DNA of 64,000 nt, from NCBI GenBank assembly GCA_963847675.1, contig CAWKAP010000002.1:248001-312000 (forward strand), read 5' to 3'. How positions within the stretch are numbered: the first letter of the stretch is position 1; each line of letters opens with the position of its first letter. Of this stretch, positions 25,787 to 35,216 are shown in pieces. Origin of the DNA: JADJWR01 sp963847675. GTDB lineage: Bacteria > Pseudomonadota > Gammaproteobacteria > Burkholderiales > Burkholderiaceae_F. The position numbers and the translations under genes were made by a program. Below the pieces are notes generated by a model that did not search any database, had not been told where the DNA came from, and saw only the letters and a list, made by a program, of their open reading frames with translations.

Positions 25787-26296
25787 TTGGCCAAGCTCGC
25801 CATCCTCGAGTATCCGGACCCGCGCCTGCGCACGATCGCCAAGCCGGTGACCACGTTCGACGCGCGGCTGCGGCAACTGGTCGCGGACATGGCGGAGACC
25901 ATGTATGACGCGCCGGGCATCGGCCTGGCCGCGACGCAGGTCGACCAGCACATCCAGCTGATCGTGATCGACGTGTCGGAGACCAAGGACCAGCTGCGCG
26001 TGTTCGCGAACCCGCAGATCCTCCAGGCCTCCGAGGAAACCGTCGTATGCGAGGAAGGCTGCCTGTCGGTGCCCGGCATCTACGACGAGGTCAGGCGGCC
26101 GGCGCGGGTGCGCGTGCGCGCACAGGATGTGTACGGCGCCGCGTTCGAGCTCGACTGCGAAGGACTGCTGGCGGTATGCGTGCAGCACGAGATGGACCAC
26201 CTGACCGGCAAGGTCTTCGTCGATTACCTGTCGGCGCTGAAACAGGACCGCATTCGTACCAAACTCAAGAAGCGAAAGACGCGCGAGACTGCGTAA
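25787..26296 (+). CDS. def: peptide deformylase
   Basis: 169 residues from a TTG start at 25787, chosen because GGAAAGG lies 6 bp upstream and the product MAKLAILEYPDPRLRTIAKP begins as family members do. The enzyme removes the formyl group from new proteins. All three motifs are intact: GIGLAATQV, EEGCLSVPG (metal-binding Cys) and QHEMDHLTGKVFVD (metal-binding His pair and catalytic Glu). In relatives fmt follows directly; here it starts 3.4 kb downstream, after three inserted minus-strand genes. Confidence 0.97.
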   Translation: MAKLAILEYPDPRLRTIAKPVTTFDARLRQLVADMAETMYDAPGIGLAATQVDQHIQLIVIDVSETKDQLRVFANPQILQASEETVVCEEGCLSVPGIYDEVRRPARVRVRAQDVYGAAFELDCEGLLAVCVQHEMDHLTGKVFVDYLSALKQDRIRTKLKKRKTRETA

Positions 26297-26325
26297 GGCC
26301 ACGGCAGCGTCCGCTGCCGGCGCAT

Positions 26326-27234
26326 TCAGGCGCCGGGGCCGGCGGGCAGGGCCGCGTGCCTGGCGATCTCGTCGGCGATCCTCGGCAGCAGCGGCGGCGG
26401 CAGATCGTGAGCCATGCCTTCGATGACGACGAGCCGCGCGCCCGCGATGCAGTGCGCCGTTTCGATGCCCGCCGCAAGCGGCACCAGCGGATCGAGCCGA
26501 CCGTGCAACACCAGCGTCGGCGCAGTGATCCGCGCCAGCCACTCTCGTCGGTCGCCGGTGGCCAGCACGGCCAGCAGTTGGCGTCGCGATGCCGCCGTGT
26601 CGAGCCCGCGGCGGGCAATGCGCTCGTAGTGGGCGCGCTGGCCGGCGCGATCGCGCTCCGTCGCCGGACTGCCGATGATGCTGAACACGTGCTCGAGGCG
26701 GTCGATGACCGACTGCAGGTCACGCGGATCCTTGGGCCGCGACAGGATCGCCCGCAGCGCCTTTGGCCGGCCCCAGGCCACGTGCGGATGCGGATTGCCG
26801 GTCGACGACATGATCGAGGCCAGGCTCGCCACCCGCTGCGGATACTTCGCCGCCAGCAGTTGCGCGATCATGCCGCCCATCGACACGCCGACGACGTGCG
26901 CCCGCGCGATGCCGAGCGCGTCGAGCAGGCCGGCGGCGTCCGCCGCCATCTCGTGCAACGTGTACGGCGCCGGCACCTTCAGTCGCAGCGCCGCGCGCAG
27001 CATGGCCACCGGCAGCGGGACCGTGCGCGCGCCGCTGAGTTTGGTCGAGCCGCCGGTGTCGCGGTTGTCGAACGTGATCACGCGCGCCCCGCGCGCGACC
27101 AGCAGGGCGATCAGTTCGGGCGGCCACGCGGCAGCCGGCATGCCGAGCCCCATGATCGCCAGCAGCGGCGGCGCGCCGGCCGGGCCGTGCACCTCGTAGT
27201 CGATCGTCAACCCCTTGACGGTCGCGATGGACAT
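26326..27234 (-). CDS. alpha/beta hydrolase
   Basis: 302 residues from the ATG at 27234. The nucleophile elbow is VGVSMGGMIAQLLA, preceded by an oxyanion-region LLAIMGLGMPAAAWP and RVITFDNRDTGGSTKL, a set seen in esterase-like and aclacinomycin-methylesterase-like hydrolases. The acid and His lie in LVLHGRLDPLVPLAAG and EGMAHDLPPPLLP. Substrate unknown. First of three minus-strand genes between def and fmt. Confidence 0.9.
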   Translation of the reverse strand: MSIATVKGLTIDYEVHGPAGAPPLLAIMGLGMPAAAWPPELIALLVARGARVITFDNRDTGGSTKLSGARTVPLPVAMLRAALRLKVPAPYTLHEMAADAAGLLDALGIARAHVVGVSMGGMIAQLLAAKYPQRVASLASIMSSTGNPHPHVAWGRPKALRAILSRPKDPRDLQSVIDRLEHVFSIIGSPATERDRAGQRAHYERIARRGLDTAASRRQLLAVLATGDRREWLARITAPTLVLHGRLDPLVPLAAGIETAHCIAGARLVVIEGMAHDLPPPLLPRIADEIARHAALPAGPGA

Positions 27235-27256
27235 CGCGGGCGTCGCCCTCTCCGCG

Positions 27257-28051
27257 TCAGAACAGCCCGCGGCGACCGGGATCGCGATACAGCCAGGCGC
27301 GCGCGCCCTCGCTGCGCTCGAAGGGCTTCCAGTTTCCCTGCGGCTGCGCCAGGCGGTCGGCAATCGCGTACCAGGCCAACGGATTCAGGCCCAGACCGAG
27401 GTGGCTTGATTCGACCTCGATGTTTTCCGCGCTCGCGCCCGGTCTTTCCACGCAGCACTGCCAGGCGACCACGCCGTCGGTGCGGCTGTAGATCGAGGTG
27501 GTCGGCAGCGGCGGCGGCTTTCGAAGCGGCGCATGCAGGTCCGGCGCGCCGATGCGGTGGCCGGTGACCAGTTCGTAAACGCGCCAGGCATTGGTCGCCT
27601 TCGGGTGCCCGGTGAACGGCGTCCCCAGCGTGATCACCAGGCGCACCCGACGGGGAAACTCCTTGGCCAGTTCACGGGCATAGATGCCGCCCAGACTCCA
27701 GCCGATCAGGCTCACCCTTCGCCGGTGCCGCCGGCTGATCTCGTGCAGCAGTGCGCGACAGCCGTCGAGCACGCCGTCGCGCGGACCGAGGTTGTTGCCG
27801 AGCCCCCACCCGTAGCACTCGTAGCCGAGCCCGCCGAGATAGCGGCGCAGCGGCCCGGTCGAGCCGTCCGAGGCCAGCATGCCCGGAAACACCAGCACCG
27901 GATGCCCGTCGCCCTCGACAGCCGTGGCCAGCCACGGCTGCGCGAGGATCGCCGCGCCGAATTCCAGCGGCACCCGCCACTCGAGCGCCAGCCGGATCAG
28001 CCCCGGGGCACGCGCCAGGCCGTACTCGTACCAGTGCTGCGGGTTGTGCAT
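27257..28051 (-). CDS. alpha/beta hydrolase, esterase/lipase type
   Basis: 264 residues starting MHNPQHWYEYGLARAPGLIR. It has PVLVFPGMLASDGSTGPLRR, the nucleophile elbow SLIGWSLGGIYARELA, LVITLGTPFTGHPKATNAW and a late ESSHLGLGLNPLAWYAIADR that supplies the His. The pattern is that of lipase-like proteins lacking a signal peptide, with an acyl-ester substrate likely. It lies between another hydrolase and a wax ester synthase gene in the same direction (gaps 22 and 42 bp), which points to a shared lipid role. Confidence 0.88.
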   Translation of the reverse strand: MHNPQHWYEYGLARAPGLIRLALEWRVPLEFGAAILAQPWLATAVEGDGHPVLVFPGMLASDGSTGPLRRYLGGLGYECYGWGLGNNLGPRDGVLDGCRALLHEISRRHRRRVSLIGWSLGGIYARELAKEFPRRVRLVITLGTPFTGHPKATNAWRVYELVTGHRIGAPDLHAPLRKPPPLPTTSIYSRTDGVVAWQCCVERPGASAENIEVESSHLGLGLNPLAWYAIADRLAQPQGNWKPFERSEGARAWLYRDPGRRGLF

Positions 28052-28093
28052 CGGTTCTTCAGTGTCGCGGGCGGCAAGATGGTAGCGGCAGCA

Positions 28094-29608
28094 CTAGGCG
28101 ATGCCGCGCCCGCCGCGGCGCTGCCCGTGCGGCGCGGCCGAGACCGGGCGCTTCGCACGTCGGGCACGGTGGACCGCAGTGGCCCCCCGCCCCTTCCTTC
28201 CTCCCGACGGCAGCGCGGCCGACACCAGTTGGTCGAAGGCCGCGCGCAGATCCTGGGCCAGCGGTCCGGCATCGGGCACCAGCCGCCGCGCTGCCACCAG
28301 TCCGAAGTCCAGAGAATCCAGGTAGCGAAGCACGGTGATGTTCAGCCCGAGCCCATGCTCGACGATCGACAGTGGCCACCACGTGCGCAGCCGGGCGCCG
28401 GCGAAATACAGCGGGGCGGCGGGCCCGGGAATGTTCGAGACGACGACGTTCGCCAGCCGTGGCAGCCGCCCGGAAAGCCCGCCCGCCCCATAAAGCGCCG
28501 CCGCCGCCGTCACCAGCCACGGCAGGCCGATCGACGGCAGCGTCAGACCGAATGCCGGCCGCAGCCCGCGCGACATCGACTTGGCCGCACCGGCGGCGGC
28601 ATGGATCGCCCTCAGGCGCTCGAGCGGATCGGCGATGTCCGTGGCCAGGCTCACCTGCGCCATCGTGGCCTGCGTGTTCATCTGCGTATCGCCGCTGGCG
28701 CGCAGCGACACCGGCATCGCGGCCAGCAGCGCCGGGCCCGGCAGCAGGTCGCGTGCGCCGAGGTAGCGGCGCAGCGCGCCGCCCACGACTGCGAGTACGA
28801 CGTCGTTCACCGTCACCTCATGGCGATCGGCGACGGCGCGCAACGGCGCCAGCGGCAGTGACGTCGTGGCGATGCTGCGGCGGGCGTCGATCGCATGGTT
28901 GAAAACGCTCATTGGCGCGAGGCGGACGTGGCGAACCCACGCCGCCAGTGCGCCGCTGGCGGCGCCCCGCAGGAGGCCGAACCCGGCATGCACGATCGCG
29001 GGCGTCTGCCTCAGCAGGCCGAGGCCGGCGCGGCCGTTATGGGTCAGCGCCCGGCCGAGCAGCGTCGCCGCACCAGGCTCGGCCTGCTCACCGGAAAACG
29101 CCTCCCGGGCAGTCGGCGATGCGTCGCCCGGTGCGCCTGGCGCGGCATCGAGCAGCGCCCGAGCCAACGCAATGCCCGCTGCGCCATCGACGGCAGCGTG
29201 GTGCACCTTCGTATACAAGGCAAAGCTGCCGTCGGCGAGGCCGTCGATGAAAACGAACTGCCACAGCGGCCGGCCTCGGTCCAGCCGTTGCGCATGCAGC
29301 CGGGACACCGTGGCCTCAAGCTGGGCCGTCGTTCCCGGTTTCGGCAGCCGCACCCGCTTCAGGTGATGCGCCAGGTCGACGCTGCCGCCGACCCAGACCG
29401 GGTTGGCGATCGACAGCGGCAGCGTGCGCAGCCGTCGCGTGAATACCGGCGAAGCCGCAAGGCGCGCGGCCAAGTGTCGCTTTATCGCGGCGAACAGGTC
29501 GCCACCGTGTGCCGGCGGGTCGAGCAGATGCAGCGCGCCGACATGCATCGGCGTGGCCTCCGTCTCGAGGTGAAGAAAGAGCGCGTCGAGACCGCCGAGC
29601 GGTGTCAT
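28094..29608 (-). CDS. wax ester synthase/diacylglycerol acyltransferase (WS/DGAT) family
   Basis: 504 residues from the ATG at 29608; an in-frame ATG at 29635 would add nine. The family joins fatty acyl-CoA to fatty alcohols or diacylglycerol, making storage lipid. It opens TPLGGLDALFLHLETEATPM and has the active-site HHxxxDG as KVHHAAVDGAAG near residue 137. Later blocks are VNDVVLAVVGGALRRYL, AMPVSLRA and ANVVVSNIPGP (the conserved N-x-PGP region). The Lys/Arg-rich tail is usual for membrane-attached members. With the two hydrolases it suggests a small lipid-turnover unit. Confidence 0.93.
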   Translation of the reverse strand: MTPLGGLDALFLHLETEATPMHVGALHLLDPPAHGGDLFAAIKRHLAARLAASPVFTRRLRTLPLSIANPVWVGGSVDLAHHLKRVRLPKPGTTAQLEATVSRLHAQRLDRGRPLWQFVFIDGLADGSFALYTKVHHAAVDGAAGIALARALLDAAPGAPGDASPTAREAFSGEQAEPGAATLLGRALTHNGRAGLGLLRQTPAIVHAGFGLLRGAASGALAAWVRHVRLAPMSVFNHAIDARRSIATTSLPLAPLRAVADRHEVTVNDVVLAVVGGALRRYLGARDLLPGPALLAAMPVSLRASGDTQMNTQATMAQVSLATDIADPLERLRAIHAAAGAAKSMSRGLRPAFGLTLPSIGLPWLVTAAAALYGAGGLSGRLPRLANVVVSNIPGPAAPLYFAGARLRTWWPLSIVEHGLGLNITVLRYLDSLDFGLVAARRLVPDAGPLAQDLRAAFDQLVSAALPSGGRKGRGATAVHRARRAKRPVSAAPHGQRRGGRGIA

Positions 29609-29705
29609 GCGATCCTGTCCTGGTGTCTGCGGCATCGCCTTCGCGCAGGTGCCGATCGTACGATGGCAAGGCGGGCGGCGATCCAGCCACTCCTAGAATG
29701 AACCC

Positions 29706-30716
29706 ATGCGCATCGTTTTCGCCGGCACGCCAGAGTTTGCGGCCACCGCGTTGGCCGCAATCGTCGATGCGGGATTCCAGGTCGTGCTTGCGCTCACCCA
29801 GCCAGACCGTCCCGCGGGCCGCGGCATGAAGCTGGCACCGAGCCCGGTCAAGCAACTGGCGCTGGCGCGTGGCATCGCGGTCGCCGCGCCGCCGTCGCTG
29901 AGCCTCAGGAAAGAACCGGAGACGGCCGCGGCGGCCCAGAACCAGCTGCGTGCGGCGCGCGCCGACGTCCTGGTGGTCGCCGCCTACGGCCTGATCGTGC
30001 CGCAGGCCGTGCTCGACATCCCGCCTGGCCTGCCGGATGCGGGCTGCGGCCGCGTTACGGCGATGAACATCCACGGCTCCCTGCTGCCACGCTGGCGCGG
30101 CGCTGCTCCCGTGGCACGCGCCATCGAGGCCGGCGACGCGGTGACCGGCATCACGATCATGCAGATGGACGCCGGGCTGGACACCGGTCCGATGCTGCTC
30201 GCCGAACCAACGCCGATATCGCCGGTCGACAGCACCGCGACACTGACCGAACGCCTTGCCCTGGTCGGCGCGCGATTGATCGTCACCGCACTGCGCGACG
30301 GGGCTGCGGCCCGGCTGCAGGCAACGCCGCAACCGGCCGAAGGCGCAACGTACGCGCACAAGCTGGCCAAGAGCGAAGCGTGGCTCGACTTTGCGCTCGA
30401 CGCCGAGCTGCTCGCGCGCCGGATCCGCGCGTTCGATCCCTTCCCGGTCGCCTGTGCGGCCCACGCAGGGACGATCCTGAGGTTCTGGCGCGCACGTGCC
30501 CTGCCCGACTCCCCGGCCGGTGCGGCGCCCGGGACGGTGCTCGCCGCCTCAGCCGACGGCCTGCACATCGCCTGCGGCAGCGGCACGCTCAAGGTGACTG
30601 AACTGCAGCGGCCGGGCAGCCGGCGCCTCGGCACCGCCGAGTTCCTCGCCGGCATGCCGATTCACGCCGGGGAGGTGCTCACCGGCCGACCGCCCGAGAC
30701 CGGCGGGCTCGCTTGA
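29706..30716 (+). CDS. fmt: methionyl-tRNA formyltransferase
   Basis: 336 residues. Adds the formyl group to initiator Met-tRNA. Opens MRIVFAGTPEFAATALAAI, with TQPDRPAGRGMKLAPSPVK, the formyl-folate catalytic stretch TAMNIHGSLLPRWRGAAPVA and GITIMQMDAGLDTGPML. The C-terminal OB-like domain begins near residue 215 (THAHKLAKSEAW-type block: YAHKLAKSEAWLDF). Overlaps rsmB by 4 bp (TTGA). Confidence 0.97.
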   Translation: MRIVFAGTPEFAATALAAIVDAGFQVVLALTQPDRPAGRGMKLAPSPVKQLALARGIAVAAPPSLSLRKEPETAAAAQNQLRAARADVLVVAAYGLIVPQAVLDIPPGLPDAGCGRVTAMNIHGSLLPRWRGAAPVARAIEAGDAVTGITIMQMDAGLDTGPMLLAEPTPISPVDSTATLTERLALVGARLIVTALRDGAAARLQATPQPAEGATYAHKLAKSEAWLDFALDAELLARRIRAFDPFPVACAAHAGTILRFWRARALPDSPAGAAPGTVLAASADGLHIACGSGTLKVTELQRPGSRRLGTAEFLAGMPIHAGEVLTGRPPETGGLA

Positions 30717-32062
30717 GCGGCGACGCACCGCCGCTGGCCGAGGCCCTGCGCGTGGCGGCATCGGCCTGGCATGAACTGCGCAGCGGAACCTCGCTCGACC
30801 GCGCGCTCGCTGCTGCGGCGAAGGCGTTTGCCTCGGCGGACAACGATCCCCCGCATCCGCGGCTCGGCGCGGCGGCGAAGGACATCGCGTACACGGCGGT
30901 CCGGCACCTGTCACTGATCGAGTCGATGCTGGGCAAGCTCGTCCACCGTGCGCCGGAGCCTGCTGTGGCAGCGCTGCTGGCAGTCGCGCTCGGCCAGCTG
31001 CTTGCGCCCCGCCATGCCGCGTACACGGTGATCGACCAGGCGGTGCACGCCGCCAAGGCGGACAGCAGGACCCGCACGGCGGGCGGATTCGTCAACGCGG
31101 TGCTGCGCAATGCCCTGCGCCGGCTGCCGACGTTGCGGACCGAACTCGAGCGGCAGCCCACGGTTGCGTTCAATGCCCCGCGCTGGTGGATTGACCTCCT
31201 GCGCGAGGCCGAGCCGGCGCACTTCGCGCAGATCCTGCAACTGCAGCGACGACCGCCGCCCCTGGTACTGCGCGTCAATCGGCGGCGCGGCAGCGTCGAG
31301 GACTACCTGCAGCGCCTACGCTTCGAGGGTATCGACGCCAGCCGCGTCGGACCCGCGGCCGTCTGGTTGCACGAGGCGCGGCCGGTGCGCGAGATTCCCG
31401 GCTTCGATACCGGCGACATTTCGGTGCAGGACGCCGGCGCCCAGCTGGCGGTGCAATTTCTCCAGGTCGAAAACGGGATGCGGGTCCTCGATGCCTGCGC
31501 GGCGCCTGGCGGCAAGACCGCTCAGTTAGCGGAAACCGCCGACCGCCTTTCCATCGATGCGGTCGAGCTCGATGCGGAACGCGCGGAACGGATCGAGGAA
31601 AACCTGCGCCGCACACATGCCCATGACCACGCGCGAATCCGGGTGATCGTCGCCGACGCGACACGGCCAGAGCTGCTTGCGGGTGAACGGTACGCCCGCA
31701 TCCTGCTCGATGCACCCTGCACGGCGTCCGGCATCGTGCGCCGTCACCCGGATATTCCCTGGCTGCGCCGCAGCGCCGATGTTGCGCAATTAGCAACGCT
31801 GCAAGGGCGATTGCTCGACGCGCTGTGGCCGCTGCTGGAGCCGGCTGGTAGATTGCTTTACGTCGTGTGCTCGGTATTTCCCGAAGAGGGTCCGCGCCAG
31901 GCGGACCGCTTCGTGGCAAGGCATGCCAACGCCCGGCCGATCGCCCTGCCCGGCGTCGGCGACAGCCAGTTGCGCTTGCCGCCGGCTCAGATCGCGAGCT
32001 GGTCGCACGGTCTGCCGAGCGTTCATGACGGCTTCTTCTTTGCGATGTTCGAAAAGACGTAG
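30713..32062 (+). CDS. rsmB: 16S rRNA (cytosine-967-C5)-methyltransferase
   Basis: 449 residues from a TTG start overlapping the fmt stop. The N-terminal NusB-like domain (about 1–150) precedes the AdoMet-dependent methyltransferase: VLDACAAPGGKTAQLAE for AdoMet binding, LLDAPCTASGIVRRHPDIPW with one catalytic Cys and LLYVVCSVFPEEGPRQADRF with the other. fmt–rsmB coupling is common in proteobacteria, and the DUF4390–ntrY genes continue the operon. Confidence 0.97.
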   Translation: MSGDAPPLAEALRVAASAWHELRSGTSLDRALAAAAKAFASADNDPPHPRLGAAAKDIAYTAVRHLSLIESMLGKLVHRAPEPAVAALLAVALGQLLAPRHAAYTVIDQAVHAAKADSRTRTAGGFVNAVLRNALRRLPTLRTELERQPTVAFNAPRWWIDLLREAEPAHFAQILQLQRRPPPLVLRVNRRRGSVEDYLQRLRFEGIDASRVGPAAVWLHEARPVREIPGFDTGDISVQDAGAQLAVQFLQVENGMRVLDACAAPGGKTAQLAETADRLSIDAVELDAERAERIEENLRRTHAHDHARIRVIVADATRPELLAGERYARILLDAPCTASGIVRRHPDIPWLRRSADVAQLATLQGRLLDALWPLLEPAGRLLYVVCSVFPEEGPRQADRFVARHANARPIALPGVGDSQLRLPPAQIASWSHGLPSVHDGFFFAMFEKT

Positions 32063-32068
32063 ATTCCG

Positions 32069-32698
32069 ATGCTGCGCGCAGCCGGTCTGGTCCTCGACGG
32101 CACTGCGCCGACCGCATCGCCGATCAAGCGTCTGCTGTCGGCCGCCCTGCTCGCCGCCGGCGTGCTGTTCGGCCACGCCGATCCCTCGCTGGCCAATGAC
32201 CGCATCGAGGTGGTCAGCGCCGAGCTGCGGCCGGCTGCCGACGGCGACGATATCGAGCTCGACGCAGTGTTCGACTTCGACCTGCCGTGGGCGCTCGAAG
32301 ACGCGGTCACCCGCGGCGTGGCGCTGTACTTCGTCGTCGAATTCGAGCTTTACCGGACTCGCTGGTACTGGTTCGACGCGCGGCGGGCCACGGCATCGCT
32401 GACCTACCGGCTCAGCTACAGCCCGCTGACGCGCCAATACCGACTGGCGCGCGGAACGCTGGCCCAGCCGTTTGACAAACTGGGCGATGCGCTCGCCACC
32501 TTGCGGCGCCTGAGCAGCTGGAAGGTGCTCGAAAGGGGCGCGCTGTCGGCGGGAGAAGACTATCGTGCGCAGGTGCGCATGCGGCTGGACACGGCACAAT
32601 TGCCGCGACCCTTCCAGATCGGCGCGATCACCAGCCGGGACTGGACGCTCGCCTCCGAATGGCGCAATGTCCCGGTCACGTCCGACCTGGCGCGTTGA
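32069..32698 (+). CDS. DUF4390 family exported protein
   Basis: 209 residues. After a hydrophobic leader (SPIKRLLSAALLAAGVLFGH) the body is beta-rich: NDRIEVVSAELRPAADGDDI, FDFDLPWALEDAVTRGVALY, FELYRTRWYWFDA and LSYSPLTRQYRLARG are the family's conserved stretches. Its place between rsmB and ntrY is constant in Burkholderiales. Function unknown; a periplasmic link to NtrY sensing is possible but not shown. Confidence 0.93.
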   Translation: MLRAAGLVLDGTAPTASPIKRLLSAALLAAGVLFGHADPSLANDRIEVVSAELRPAADGDDIELDAVFDFDLPWALEDAVTRGVALYFVVEFELYRTRWYWFDARRATASLTYRLSYSPLTRQYRLARGTLAQPFDKLGDALATLRRLSSWKVLERGALSAGEDYRAQVRMRLDTAQLPRPFQIGAITSRDWTLASEWRNVPVTSDLAR

Positions 32699-32765
32699 GC
32701 GGACCCCCGTCGTCCAGCGCCGCACCCCGCCGGCGCCGAGCTCGATGACCTGACCCTGTCGCCTG

Positions 32766-35078
32766 ATGTCGTCGCTGATCCGCTACGCGTTTGTCGCCGC
32801 GCTCGCACTCGGCGGCGTCGCGCTGTTCCTGCTCGCTTCGGCGGCAAGCAGCACGGCGACCTTCGGCCGCCACTACCCCCTGTTGCTGGCGATCAACGGT
32901 GCCATCGCCGCGGCGCTGCTCGTGTTCGTGGCGGCGCTCGTCTGGCGGCTGGTGCGCCGACACCGCGCGCGCCGCTTCGGCGCGCGCCTGATGGCGCGCT
33001 TCGCCGTTGCCTTTGCCTTGATGGGTGTGCTGCCGGGGACGCTGATCTACGTCGTGTCGGTGCAGTTTCTGTCGCGGTCGATCGAGTCCTGGTTCGACGT
33101 CCGTGTCGACCGGGCGCTCGAATCCGGCCTGTCGCTTGGGCGCGCCGCACTCGAGGCGCAGCTCGCGGACCTCACCACCAAAGCGCGCGCGATCGCGCTC
33201 GACCTGGCCGACGTGCCGGAATCGATGCAGCTGGCCGCACTGGACCGCGCCCGCGAGGGCGCCGGCATCCAGGAAGCCCTTCTGGTCAGCGCATCCGGGC
33301 AGCTGCTCGGCGCCTCCGGCCAGCGCCCCGCCAACTGGGTGCCGGAACTGCCATCGACCTCTGACCTGAACCTGGCACGCACGCAGCGGCAGCTTGCGCT
33401 GATCGAAGGCGATCCGCTGGCCACCGACGAACGCTCCGGGGTGCGAACGCGCGTGCTGGTCGCGATTCCGACCCTCGGTGCCGCGCCGGCGCTGGGCACC
33501 GGGCCGCTGCGCGACGCATTGCGCGCGGAGCCTTCGGCGCCAAGCCTGATGCCGCGCCGGGCGGAGCCACGCTTCCTGCAGATGATCCAGCGCCTGCCGC
33601 CGACGGTCGCCGCCAACGCCGCGGCCCTTCAGAGCGGCTACCGCGACTACCAGGAACTTTCGCTGGCTCGCGGCGGGCTGAAGCAGATCTACACCGTGAC
33701 GCTGACCCTGACGCTCATGCTGGCCGTGTTCGCCGCGGTGGCCGGCGGCATTCTGCTCGCCGGCTCGATGACCGCACCGCTGCTGCAGGTCGCGGAGGGC
33801 ACCAAGGCGGTGGCCGAAGGGAACTACCGCCGCGTTCGCGAATATGCCGGCAAGGACGAACTGCATGAACTGACGCAGTCGTTCAACGCGATGACGCGCC
33901 AGCTCTCGGAGGCACGCGACGCTGTCGAGGCGCGCTCGCGCGAACTGGAAAACGCCCGCGCCTATCTCGAGCGTGTGCTCGCCAATCTGTCGGCTGGCGT
34001 GATCGTCCTCGACCGGGACCTGCGCCTGGTCACCGCCAACCATGGCGCCAGCCGGATCCTCGGCCTTCCGTTGGGCGACGCCGGCGGCTCCAGGCTGTCG
34101 GACCTCTCGCCGGAATTCGCGACCCAGGTTCAGGCGGCGATGACGGACCAGAGCCTCGCCAACTCGCCCGCCGAGTCCTGGCAACGGCAGATCGAACTGA
34201 AGCGGTGGGCTGCGGGCGACCAGCGTGAATCGCTTTCGCTGCTGGCGCGCGGTTCGCCGCTTCCGCTGGACGATGGCCCCGGCTTCGTCGTCGTCTTCGA
34301 CGACATCACCCAGGTGATCTCCGGACAGCGGGCGCTCGCCTGGGGCGAGGTGGCGCGGCGCCTGGCGCACGAGATCAAGAACCCGCTGACGCCGATCCAG
34401 CTTGCCGCGGAGCGGTTGCAGATGAAACTTGCACCGAAGCTTTCGCTGGACGACGCGGTCGTCCTCGCCCGTGGCGCGACGACGATCGTCAGCCAGGTCG
34501 CCGCGATGAAGCGGATGGTCGACGATTTCCGGAACTACGCGCGCGTACCGCCGGCGCGCCTGGCGCCGCTCGACCTGAATACGCTCATCGAGGAAATCGC
34601 GGCTCTGTACGGCGTCGAACGCAGCGCCAGCGGCGATGCGCCGCTGCACCTGGAACTGGCTTCGGGCCTGCCGCGCATCGCCGGCGACGCGACGCAACTG
34701 CGACAGGTGATCCACAACCTGCTGACCAACGCGCAGGAAGCCGCGCACGGATCCGCTTCACGGGCGGCGCACGTGACGGTGCGGACCGAAGCCGTCCCCG
34801 GGCACGGCACGGCCGTCCAGGCGGTGCGCCTGACCGTCGAGGACAATGGACCCGGATTCGCAGCGAATATACTTCGACGCGCCTTTGAGCCTTACGTGAC
34901 GACCAAACCGAGCGGCACGGGCCTGGGCCTGCCGATAGTGAAGAAAATCGTGGATGAGCATGAAGCGCGCATCGAACTGGCCAACCTCAGCGGGGGCGGC
35001 GCGGCGGTGACGGTCGTCTTTCGCCGCCTGGCCGATGCGACGCAGAGTGTTGCGCATGCGGCGGCCTCGGTTGGCTGA
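32766..35078 (+). CDS. ntrY: NtrY-type sensor histidine kinase
   Basis: 770 residues. Four membrane segments: three in the first 105 residues and one near 310–335 (LMLAVFAAVAGGILLAGSM), bracketing a periplasmic sensor part. Then come HAMP, a PAS domain (LANLSAGVIVLDRDLRLVTA), the HisKA box VARRLAHEIKNPLTP with His535, and an ATPase domain with NLLTNAQEAA, VEDNGPGF and SGTGLGLPIVKKIVDEH. NtrY phosphorylates NtrX in nitrogen and redox control. It lies 138 bp upstream of the ntrX-like gene. Confidence 0.96.
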   Translation: MSSLIRYAFVAALALGGVALFLLASAASSTATFGRHYPLLLAINGAIAAALLVFVAALVWRLVRRHRARRFGARLMARFAVAFALMGVLPGTLIYVVSVQFLSRSIESWFDVRVDRALESGLSLGRAALEAQLADLTTKARAIALDLADVPESMQLAALDRAREGAGIQEALLVSASGQLLGASGQRPANWVPELPSTSDLNLARTQRQLALIEGDPLATDERSGVRTRVLVAIPTLGAAPALGTGPLRDALRAEPSAPSLMPRRAEPRFLQMIQRLPPTVAANAAALQSGYRDYQELSLARGGLKQIYTVTLTLTLMLAVFAAVAGGILLAGSMTAPLLQVAEGTKAVAEGNYRRVREYAGKDELHELTQSFNAMTRQLSEARDAVEARSRELENARAYLERVLANLSAGVIVLDRDLRLVTANHGASRILGLPLGDAGGSRLSDLSPEFATQVQAAMTDQSLANSPAESWQRQIELKRWAAGDQRESLSLLARGSPLPLDDGPGFVVVFDDITQVISGQRALAWGEVARRLAHEIKNPLTPIQLAAERLQMKLAPKLSLDDAVVLARGATTIVSQVAAMKRMVDDFRNYARVPPARLAPLDLNTLIEEIAALYGVERSASGDAPLHLELASGLPRIAGDATQLRQVIHNLLTNAQEAAHGSASRAAHVTVRTEAVPGHGTAVQAVRLTVEDNGPGFAANILRRAFEPYVTTKPSGTGLGLPIVKKIVDEHEARIELANLSGGGAAVTVVFRRLADATQSVAHAAASVG

Positions 35079-35216
35079 AGCGAAGATGCCGACAGACCGC
35101 GCGGTGATGCCCCGGCGCCCGTGCCGGCGCGCCGCCTGCGGCGGGCAGCCGCGCTTCGCCCGGCCGTCGTGCGGTCCACTTTGATGCCCGTCGAGCGCGG
35201 GCGCTGACTGTCCAAG

